19,542 nucleotides of DNA. Source: Bacilli bacterium. GTDB taxonomy: Bacteria > Bacillota_I > Bacilli_A > RF39 > UBA660. The position numbers were made by a program, and so were the translations under genes. Below, one piece after another: positions 7,822 through 14,147 of this stretch (position 1 is its first letter; each line of letters starts with the position of its first letter). The notes beneath the pieces are model-generated. The model did not search any database and had not been told where the DNA came from. It was given only the letters and a program-made list of their open reading frames with translations. The stretch covers positions 1-19,542 of the forward strand of contig JAEDNL010000024.1 of NCBI GenBank assembly GCA_016302505.1. Reading direction: 5' to 3'.

Positions 7822-8408
7822 TGGAAGTAGTTAATGTTGAAGAACCTATTTGTGCTGTTAGAATATCACAGTATCCTGAAGATAAAAAGAATGAGTTTTT
7901 AATATTAGGTAGAAGTAACGTAGGAAAAAGTAGTTTTATTAATACAATAATCAATAGAAAAAATATGGCTAAGACTAGTTCTAAACCAGGGAAAACACAA
8001 ACTATAAATTTTTATCATATTAATTCACAATTCTATATAGTAGATGTACCTGGATATGGTTATGCAGCTACTTCTAAAAAGCAAATAGAAAAATTTGGTA
8101 TTATGATTGAAGAATACCTAAAAAACAGACAAAATTTAAAACATGTATTTTTACTTGTTGATTTTAGACATAAACCAACTGAAGATGATGTACTAATGTA
8201 TAAATTTTTAAAATATTATAATTTACCTGTTACGATAGTGACAACTAAGTTTGATAAAGTTAATCGATCTCTTAGAGAAAAACAAAACGATTTAATTAAG
8301 AAAACTCTTACTCCAGCGTTAGGAGATGAAATAATTAATTTTTCTAGTGTAACTAAACTTGGAAAAGAAAGAGTATATGACATCATAGAAAATTATTTTG
8401 AAAAATAG
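7821..8408 (+). CDS. ysxC: ribosome biogenesis GTP-binding protein YsxC/EngB
   Basis: 195 residues, the usual length for this TRAFAC GTPase, which acts in late assembly of the 50S ribosomal subunit. Visible G motifs are G1 GRSNVGKSS (30-38), the G2 region KPGKTQTINF (56-64), G3 DVPG (75-78), G4 TKFD (142-145) and G5 SSVTK (175-179). The VPGYGYA segment after G3 is diagnostic for the family. GAGG seven bases upstream supports the start, and the ATG overlaps the last base of nrnA, so translation is probably coupled. In Bacillus the gene sits beside lonA; here it sits beside nrnA. No hairpin terminator is evident after it, and the next promoter begins directly after the stop codon. Confidence 0.96.
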   Translation: MEVVNVEEPICAVRISQYPEDKKNEFLILGRSNVGKSSFINTIINRKNMAKTSSKPGKTQTINFYHINSQFYIVDVPGYGYAATSKKQIEKFGIMIEEYLKNRQNLKHVFLLVDFRHKPTEDDVLMYKFLKYYNLPVTIVTTKFDKVNRSLREKQNDLIKKTLTPALGDEIINFSSVTKLGKERVYDIIENYFEK

Positions 8409-8437
8409 TTGAAAAAATATTGTTTATTTATTATAAT
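8409..8437 (+). promoter_or_regulatory. sigma-A-type promoter for the prepilin-like gene
   Basis: TTGAAA (8409-8414), a 17-base spacer and a perfect TATAAT (8432-8437), starting at the base after the ysxC stop codon. It is one of the best promoter matches in the window and predicts solid expression of the prepilin-like gene. Confidence 0.8.
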
Positions 8438-8463
8438 GTTAATAGAATAGAGGATATGATATT

Positions 8464-9180
8464 ATGAGTAAAAAAGGATTTACATTAACTGAATTACTTG
8501 TTGTTATAGCAATTATAGGAATAATTACAGCAATAGCTGTACCTAGTATTTTAACAATAAATAAGAATATAAATAATAGATTATATACTGAAACTGTATC
8601 ACAAATTGAAAATGCTGCTGAATTATATGCTAGTAATAATCCCGATATATTTAATGGTGTTACTGAAGCTAAAGTTTATGTATATGAACTTATTAATGGT
8701 AATTACTTGAAGGGAGATGCTACTTGTAATGGAGATGTGGAACTAAGTGATACTAAAGTTATTGTTAAATATGAAGGTAAATGTTTAACTAATCCTAAAG
8801 ACAAAATATCAATGAATGGTGAATATGTTATAATAAAAAAGCTAACTACTGGATATAATGCTAAATTTCAAGGTGAAATTAAATCTGAAACAACTCTTGT
8901 AAAAGATTTAGTACAAACTGTATGTGAAAAATTTGAAAGTGGTAAATTTGTTGGTAAAACATCAGATGGTAAGACGTGTAAATGTGGAACTGATAATAAA
9001 GGAATAGTAAATTCTGATGGAAATACTTTAGAAAATGGTGCATGCATAATATCTGGTAATGAAAAAAATAATTATTTAAAATATGATGGAGTAATGTTTA
9101 GAGTACTTGGTGTATATGATCTTGGAGATGGAACATTATCTGCTAAAATGATAACAGACCAAACAGTTGAAATTGATTAA
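8464..9180 (+). CDS. prepilin-type N-terminal cleavage/methylation domain protein (type IV pilin/pseudopilin-like)
   Basis: 238 residues. The start MSKKGFTLTELLVVIAIIGI is a class III signal: short basic leader, Gly5 before Phe6 as the cleavage and N-methylation site, Glu10 as the +5 glutamate, then a hydrophobic helix to about residue 30. The remainder is a secreted domain with six cysteines (88, 107, 154, 172, 174, 194), including a Cys-x-Cys in a Gly/Lys/Thr-rich stretch. The end (about 202-225: NNYLKYDG then MFRVLGVYDLGDG) resembles a short motif I associate with surface proteins of gut Bacillota, where it usually continues further, so this could be a shortened version. No prepilin peptidase, assembly ATPase or PilC is in the window. 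It has its own promoter and terminator. Whether it forms pili, a secretion pseudopilus or a surface adhesin cannot be told. Confidence 0.85.
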   Translation: MSKKGFTLTELLVVIAIIGIITAIAVPSILTINKNINNRLYTETVSQIENAAELYASNNPDIFNGVTEAKVYVYELINGNYLKGDATCNGDVELSDTKVIVKYEGKCLTNPKDKISMNGEYVIIKKLTTGYNAKFQGEIKSETTLVKDLVQTVCEKFESGKFVGKTSDGKTCKCGTDNKGIVNSDGNTLENGACIISGNEKNNYLKYDGVMFRVLGVYDLGDGTLSAKMITDQTVEID

Positions 9181-9196
9181 TCAACTGTTTTTTTTT
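9161..9196 (+). terminator. intrinsic terminator after the prepilin-like gene
   Basis: Perfect 10-bp stem (9161-9170 with 9181-9190), a 10-base loop ending in the TAA stop codon, and nine T residues from 9188 to 9196 (three of them paired). The 5' arm encodes the last residues of the protein. Confidence 0.88.
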
Positions 9197-9210
9197 ACTA
9201 TAAAATATTG

Positions 9211-9216
9211 TATAAT
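9211..9216 (+). promoter_or_regulatory. probable -10 box for the ECF-like operon
   Basis: Perfect TATAAT 20 bases before the ecfA1-like ATG. At 17-base spacing the -35 position falls in the terminator T-tract (TTTTTT), so the promoter has no good -35 and lacks a correctly placed TGn. Confidence 0.45.
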
Positions 9217-9235
9217 CTATTTAGGAGAAAATTTT

Positions 9236-10003
9236 ATGAAAGATGTAATATTTAAATATAAATTTGGTGATGATATTGAATTTGAACTACAAGAAAAAGA
9301 CTTTGTAACAATAATAGGAAATAATAATGATTTGATAGTACATACTCTTTTACATGGTAATAAAAAAGCAGAAATAATTGTAAATAATAGTAAATTTGAA
9401 TATAAAACATTACTTAAAATGAGGAGAAATATGAGTATAGTTTTATATAAACATTTAGATATATTTGTTGGTGAAAAAGTAGTTGATGAGATAGTTTATG
9501 GACTTGAGAGTTTAGCAATGAAAAAAAATGAAATGAGAGAACTTATATGTTCTTATGCTAGAATGTTTAAACTAGAAGATTTATTGCAAAGGGATCCTAA
9601 TAGTTTAGGATCTAGTGATAAAGTTAAAATGAAAATATTATCATCTATGATAATTAAACCTAAGATATTAGTTATAGATAATATTATAAATTGTCTTGAT
9701 TATGAAGATGAACTTCTTGTCTTTAATATTTTAAAAGATTTTGCTAATAATGGTGGAATAGTTATTAATTTTACTAATGATATTGAACAAACTTTATATG
9801 GTGATAAAATATATGTCATAAATGATAAGAAATTAGTATGTGAAGGTAAAACACTTAGTGTGTTAAATGAGGAAAAGTTACTTAAAAGACTTGGTCTTTC
9901 TCTTCCATTTATAATAGATTTGAATAAATATCTTATGGACTATGGCCTAATTAAAAAATATTATTTAACAAATGAAAAGTTGGTGAATGCATTATGGAAA
10001 TAG
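9236..10003 (+). CDS. EcfA1-like ABC ATPase subunit with lost catalytic motifs
   Basis: 255 residues, in the ecfA1 position of the ecfA1-ecfA2-ecfT-truA cluster typical of Bacillota. The segment VLYKHLDIFVGEKVVDEIVYGLES aligns with the EcfA1 region that normally reads FQNP-D-QFVG, and the C-terminal part also fits. The nucleotide site is gone: the Walker A position reads GNNNDLIVH (28-36) with no Gly-Lys-Ser/Thr, the Q-loop Gln is Tyr71, the signature is LGSSD (124-128) instead of LSGGQ, Walker B keeps Asp148 but has Asn149 for the catalytic Glu, and the H-loop His is Asn181. It probably cannot bind or hydrolyse ATP itself. The start at 9236 is chosen for AGGAG upstream; a TTG at 9167 lies inside the previous gene and terminator. 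It overlaps the next gene by 10 bases. I judge it a retained pseudo-ATPase. Confidence 0.8.
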   Translation: MKDVIFKYKFGDDIEFELQEKDFVTIIGNNNDLIVHTLLHGNKKAEIIVNNSKFEYKTLLKMRRNMSIVLYKHLDIFVGEKVVDEIVYGLESLAMKKNEMRELICSYARMFKLEDLLQRDPNSLGSSDKVKMKILSSMIIKPKILVIDNIINCLDYEDELLVFNILKDFANNGGIVINFTNDIEQTLYGDKIYVINDKKLVCEGKTLSVLNEEKLLKRLGLSLPFIIDLNKYLMDYGLIKKYYLTNEKLVNALWK

Positions 10004-10836
10004 AGTTTTCTAATGTTACTTTCATTATAAATAAAGGAACTCCTTTAGAAAAAACAATATTAGATGATGTATCTTTTAAATTAGAAAAAGGTAAAATTCA
10101 TACTATATTAGGTGCTTCAAATAGTGGAAAAACTGCAGTAGCAGATTTAATAAACTTACTTATTGTCCCAAATAATGGTTATGTTAAAGTTGGAAAATTT
10201 ATTAATAATGGTAGTAAAATTAAAGATATAAATGAACTTAGATTTCAAACTGGATACGTATTTAAAAATCCTTTTGATATGTTTTTTAATAAAACTGTTA
10301 AAAAAGAAATTGAATTTGGAATGAAATATTTTAAATATAAATTAGATAAATTAAATGTAAGAGCAGTTGATGCTTTAAAGTTAGTTGGTCTTGATGAATC
10401 ATATTTAAATATGAATCCACTTAATTTAACAGTAGTTGATGCTAAAAAAGTTGCGCTTGCATGTGCAATTATATATAATCCAAAAGTATTAATATTAGAT
10501 GAGTTTACAACTGGACTTTCATATACTGATAAAAAAGAATTAACATCTCTTTTAAAAATGTTAAAAAATAAATATAATAAGACAATAATATTACTTACTA
10601 AAGATACTAATTTTGCTTATCCTATTAGTGATACAGTACATATATTAAAATTAACTAAATTAATTAAAAGTGGAGATAGAAGTTTGTTTACTGATACTAA
10701 ATTACTAAAATCTAATAATTTAGAGGTACCTAAAATAGTGTCATTTATAGAAAAATGTAATAAAAAAGGACATGATATTTCACAATATACTAATATTCAT
10801 GATTTAATAAAAGGGGTGTATAGAGATGTATTCTAG
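9994..10836 (+). CDS. EcfA2-like ABC ATPase subunit, Walker A/B intact but signature and H-loop altered
   Basis: 280 residues, in the ecfA2 position. Walker A is complete (GASNSGKT, 40-47) and so is Walker B with the catalytic Glu (VLILDE, 165-170). The Q-loop that is normally FQNP/FQFP reads FKNP, with Lys91 for Gln. The signature LSGGQ is LTVVD (145-149). The H-loop His is Lys203 (LTKDT). The protein may therefore bind nucleotide but is unlikely to hydrolyse it in the usual way. In a canonical ECF transporter this subunit pairs with EcfA1 to energise EcfT and an S component for vitamin or metal uptake. It overlaps ecfA1 by 10 and ecfT by 11 bases, so stoichiometric translation is likely. 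The frame is intact and codon use is normal, which argues against decay by drift. Confidence 0.82.
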   Translation: MEIEFSNVTFIINKGTPLEKTILDDVSFKLEKGKIHTILGASNSGKTAVADLINLLIVPNNGYVKVGKFINNGSKIKDINELRFQTGYVFKNPFDMFFNKTVKKEIEFGMKYFKYKLDKLNVRAVDALKLVGLDESYLNMNPLNLTVVDAKKVALACAIIYNPKVLILDEFTTGLSYTDKKELTSLLKMLKNKYNKTIILLTKDTNFAYPISDTVHILKLTKLIKSGDRSLFTDTKLLKSNNLEVPKIVSFIEKCNKKGHDISQYTNIHDLIKGVYRDVF

Positions 10837-11581
10837 AAATTCATTTGGTTCTTATTATCCAATAAGTTCAACTATTCATAAATTAAATCCCATTATGAAA
10901 TTAATTAATTTTATAATAACAATATTAGTATTAATACTTAGTAATAATTTACAAATTAATATATTTGTACTTGTATTAACAATAATTATGATGCTTCTTA
11001 GTTATGTACCTTTTAAGTATTATTTTAATACATTTTGGTCTTTAAGATATATTTATTTATTTTTAATATTTTTCTTATATTCGCTTGGAATTAATTTTAA
11101 TGATACAGTATGTTATTTAATTAAATTAATAGTTGTAGTTGAATATTTAAATATATTAGCATTTACAACTAGTCCTAGTGAAAGTGTATATGGTATTGAG
11201 AGATTTTTATCTATGTTTAATTTTTTAATGTTACCTGTAAATAAAATAGCTATAAAGATAAATTCTATATTAAGATATTTTCCATTATTATTAGTAGTAA
11301 ATTATAAAACTATCAAAGCTCAATCATCAAGGGGAATAGATTATTATAATTCTAATATTTTTGGAAGAGGTTATGTCTTTATGAGTTTACTTTCTAATTC
11401 ACTTAGACTTACTAAAGTAAAATCAAAAGAAATAAATTATGCTAGTGAATTAAAATTATATAATGATAAAAGATATAGAACAAATTATGAAACAAATAGA
11501 GTTGGATTTAATGACATATTCTTCTTTATGTTTCATCTAGCATTATTATATGCATGTGTAGTAGAGAAAGGACTTTTATGA
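10826..11581 (+). CDS. EcfT-like transmembrane subunit of an ECF transporter
   Basis: 251 residues, about five to six membrane segments. The N-terminus (GSYYPISSTIHKLNPIMKL) matches the EcfT start that usually reads G-Y-PGDS-LH-LDPR-KL. The stretch from TSPSESVYGIERF through LRYFPLL to AQSSRG follows the family closely. The two cytoplasmic coupling helices that dock into the ATPases normally carry Ala-Arg-Gly motifs. The first is SSRG (167-170) and keeps the Arg. The second, usually EAR, reads ASELKLY (206-212) and has lost it. This parallels the altered ATPases upstream. No substrate-binding S component is next to it, as is normal for group II modules that share several S proteins. It overlaps truA by 4 bases. 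Confidence 0.85.
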   Translation: MYSRNSFGSYYPISSTIHKLNPIMKLINFIITILVLILSNNLQINIFVLVLTIIMMLLSYVPFKYYFNTFWSLRYIYLFLIFFLYSLGINFNDTVCYLIKLIVVVEYLNILAFTTSPSESVYGIERFLSMFNFLMLPVNKIAIKINSILRYFPLLLVVNYKTIKAQSSRGIDYYNSNIFGRGYVFMSLLSNSLRLTKVKSKEINYASELKLYNDKRYRTNYETNRVGFNDIFFFMFHLALLYACVVEKGLL

Positions 11582-12300
11582 AATATTTAATTAATTTATC
11601 ATATAATGGATCTAAATATTATGGTTATCAAATTCAAAAAAATAAAACAACTGTAGAAGGCCAAATAGAAAAAGTATTATCTAAAATATTAAATATGAAT
11701 ATTAATACTTTAGGGACTTCTAGAACCGATAAATGTGTTCATGCATATAATCAATATTGTGTATTTGAAGTAGATAAAAGTATTAATACTAAAAGTCTTC
11801 TTTATAGTATGAATTCTATGTTAGATGATTATATTTATATTAAAAAAATAACTAAAGTTAGTGATGAGTTTAATATAAGAAATGTTTCTAAAAAAGAATA
11901 TATTTATAAAATTAATATGGGAGAATATAATCCAATTGAGGTTGAATACACTCTTCAATATTGTAAAAAAATAGATAAAAAGTTATTAGATTGTTTTGTT
12001 ACTAAAGTAAGTGGTATTCATAACTTTAGGAGTTTTACTTCCGATAAAAATAAAATTAATTATGAAAGAGATGTAATTATAGATTATAAAATATCTAATA
12101 AAATATTATATTTAAGGTTTGAATCTACTGGTTTTTTAAGATATATGATTAGAAATATTGTAGGATTATTACTTGATATTAATAATGGAAAGAAAAGTAT
12201 AAATGACATTGATAAAATATTTGAAAGTAAAAATAGAACTTCACTTGGATTATGTGCGTCTGGATGTGGGTTATATCTAACTAAGATTGAATTTAAATAA
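11578..12300 (+). CDS. truA: tRNA pseudouridine(38-40) synthase TruA
   Basis: 240 residues, normal length. Converts uridines 38-40 of the tRNA anticodon arm to pseudouridine. The catalytic Asp51 is in SRTDKCVHA (usual form GRTDAGVHA), so the Gly before Val is replaced by Cys53 but the Asp, Val and His are kept. Further family marks are the N-terminal YNGSKYYGYQIQ, the FHNFRSFT-like IHNFRSFTS and FLRYMIRNIVGLL. The start at 11578 gives an ATGA overlap with the EcfT gene and has AAAGGA five bases upstream; an ATG at 11554 lacks this. Its place directly after ecfT is the common Bacillota arrangement and confirms the identity of the upstream module. Confidence 0.95.
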   Translation: MKYLINLSYNGSKYYGYQIQKNKTTVEGQIEKVLSKILNMNINTLGTSRTDKCVHAYNQYCVFEVDKSINTKSLLYSMNSMLDDYIYIKKITKVSDEFNIRNVSKKEYIYKINMGEYNPIEVEYTLQYCKKIDKKLLDCFVTKVSGIHNFRSFTSDKNKINYERDVIIDYKISNKILYLRFESTGFLRYMIRNIVGLLLDINNGKKSINDIDKIFESKNRTSLGLCASGCGLYLTKIEFK

Positions 12301-12316
12301 TTCAGTCTTTTATTTT
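12283..12316 (+). terminator. intrinsic terminator after truA
   Basis: An 11-bp stem (12283-12293 with 12299-12309, one G-U pair) with a 5-base loop, then TTATTTT. The TAA stop spans the loop and the first bases of the 3' arm. Confidence 0.8.
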
Positions 12317-12327
12317 ATAAAAAAGTA

Positions 12328-12336
12328 TGCTAGAAT
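12328..12336 (+). promoter_or_regulatory. probable extended -10 promoter for the HerA-like gene
   Basis: TG at 12328-12329, one base, then TAGAAT at 12331-12336 (five of six to TATAAT). No good -35. It lies about 30 bases upstream of the HerA-like ATG. Confidence 0.5.
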
Positions 12337-12366
12337 AATTATATAGAATAGAAAGGTGCTTTTTGT

Positions 12367-14124
12367 ATGTTAGGAAAAATATTGACTATAACTAAAAATA
12401 GTGCAATTGTTGAAGTAAATAAAGAAGCAATTGGTATTAAAGATTTAATTAATTTACATGTTGTTTTTGAAGATGATAATAAAAAAATCTTAGGTGAAAT
12501 AGATTCTATTGAACAAGATAATTTAAAGATTAGTTTTTTAGGTGAGCTTACTGATAATGATTTTAATGGTGGTTTAATTAAAAAACCAAGTATGGATGCT
12601 AAGATTAGAATTATTAATCAAGATGAACTTAAGATATTAACTGGTAGTGAAAATAAAAGTATTAGACTTGGTGTATCACCATTATATAATAATTTTCCAC
12701 TTAATGTTAATTTAGATGACTTTTTTTCAAATCATAGCGCTATATTTGGTAATACTGGTAGTGGTAAAACTTATGGTATTTGTAGAATAATTCAAAATAT
12801 ATTTTCAGCATCTCAAATAATACCTTATAGAGCAAACTTTTTTATATTCGATTCTTATGGTGAGTACATAAATGCATTTAAGGATTTAAATAAAAATAAT
12901 CCATACTATTCATTTAAAGTTATTACTACTAATATGTCTAAAGATTATGAAAAACTTAATATACCAGTTTGCTTACTTGATCTAGAAGATGTATTAAACT
13001 TACTTGATGCGACTAGTTTCTCTCAAATAGCTATGGTTGAAACAGCTCTTGTATATGTTAAAATGTTTGCTAGAAATGATAAAGAAGCAATGGAATTTAA
13101 AAATCATATTTTAGCAAAAGCAATTACATCAATTATGTATACTAATCAAACAGCATCTAAAATAAGAGATCAAATTTTTGAAATATTAAGTGAAACTAAT
13201 ACACCAGATTTATCATTAGATACAGATGTTCCTGGTATTGGATTTACTCGTAGATTTAGAAATTGTTTTGATATAGATAGTGAAGGTAGATTTGCTGAGA
13301 GAAAAATAATCGCAGATTATATAAATAGTTTTATTGAGGATGATAGAAAATGGAATTTCTCTGCCGAGGGAGTATGTTATTCACTTCATGATTTAGAAGT
13401 TGCACTTAACTTTACATTATATAGTGAGAGATACTTACTTAATGAATCTATGTATGATAGTGCGATGAGTTTAAAAGTTAAATTACATGATTTAGCAAGC
13501 AGAGAAATGGGTAAATTCTTTACATCAGATGGGTATATTAAATTAGAAGATTATATTAGAAAAATACAAATTAATGGCAATAAGAGAAGCCAAATAGTAA
13601 ACTTTAATTTAGAAGATGTTGATGATAGATTTGCTAGAACTATTGTTAAAATATTTGGAAGAATGTTTATGAAATTTACTAAAGGACTTCAAAATAGAGC
13701 AAGTTATCCGATACATATGATACTTGAAGAAGCTCATAGATATGTACTTGAAGGTGATGATAAAAAATTATTTGGTTATAATATATTCGAAAGAATTGCT
13801 AAAGAAGGTAGAAAATATGGTCTTATATTAGACTTAATAACTCAAAGACCAACTGATTTAAATGAAAATGTAATAAGTCAATGTACAAACTTCTTAATTT
13901 TTAAAATTAATCATCCTGCTGACTTAGACTATATTGCTAAGAGTGTTCCTAATATGAGTGAAGACATTGTTGAAAAACAAAAGACACTTCAATCTGGTAC
14001 TTGTGTAGCATTTGGTAGAATATTTAAAATACCGATGATTGTTAAAATGGAAAAAGCAAGTCCACCACCAACAAGTTCAAACTGTGATATATATAATAAT
14101 TGGATGGTGAAACTAAAACAATAG
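12367..14124 (+). CDS. HerA/DUF87-family ATP-binding protein (FtsK-HerA superfamily ATPase)
   Basis: 585 residues. An N-terminal beta-rich HAS-barrel-like part (about 1-65) precedes a HerA-type motor domain with Walker A GNTGSGKT (128-135) and the DSYGEY segment typical of HerA (162-167). Walker B is MILEEAHRY (451-459) with two Glu. Then come GRKYGLILDLITQRP (481-495) and a C-terminal region with SGTCVAFGR. The catalytic residues appear intact. Such hexameric ATPases translocate DNA, often with the nuclease NurA or with defence effectors, but none of these genes is in the window. The insertion between Walker A and B is long (about 200-400) and mostly helical. It starts its own transcript and is followed 23 bases later by the GH31 gene. 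Housekeeping DNA processing or a stand-alone role are both possible. Confidence 0.85.
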   Translation: MLGKILTITKNSAIVEVNKEAIGIKDLINLHVVFEDDNKKILGEIDSIEQDNLKISFLGELTDNDFNGGLIKKPSMDAKIRIINQDELKILTGSENKSIRLGVSPLYNNFPLNVNLDDFFSNHSAIFGNTGSGKTYGICRIIQNIFSASQIIPYRANFFIFDSYGEYINAFKDLNKNNPYYSFKVITTNMSKDYEKLNIPVCLLDLEDVLNLLDATSFSQIAMVETALVYVKMFARNDKEAMEFKNHILAKAITSIMYTNQTASKIRDQIFEILSETNTPDLSLDTDVPGIGFTRRFRNCFDIDSEGRFAERKIIADYINSFIEDDRKWNFSAEGVCYSLHDLEVALNFTLYSERYLLNESMYDSAMSLKVKLHDLASREMGKFFTSDGYIKLEDYIRKIQINGNKRSQIVNFNLEDVDDRFARTIVKIFGRMFMKFTKGLQNRASYPIHMILEEAHRYVLEGDDKKLFGYNIFERIAKEGRKYGLILDLITQRPTDLNENVISQCTNFLIFKINHPADLDYIAKSVPNMSEDIVEKQKTLQSGTCVAFGRIFKIPMIVKMEKASPPPTSSNCDIYNNWMVKLKQ

Positions 14125-14147
14125 AAAAAAGAAAAGGAGGGATAATT

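Noticed and set aside
9167..9235. Longer N-terminus for the EcfA1-like protein from TTG 9167
   Set aside because: It would lie within the prepilin gene, its terminator and the promoter -10 box; ATG 9236 has AGGAG upstream and fits the family start.
9236..10836. ECF ATPase genes as plain pseudogenes
   Set aside because: Both frames are full length with good translation signals, tight overlaps and family-like conservation outside the catalytic motifs, so functional retention is the better reading.
12367..14124. HerA-like gene as part of an antiphage defence island
   Set aside because: No NurA, SIR2, DUF4297, nuclease, integrase or other defence gene is present; all neighbours are housekeeping or metabolic genes.
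14100..14147. Longer N-terminus for the GH31 protein from a TTG at 14100
   Set aside because: It overlaps the HerA-like gene, and the AAGGAGG at 14134-14140 points to ATG 14148.
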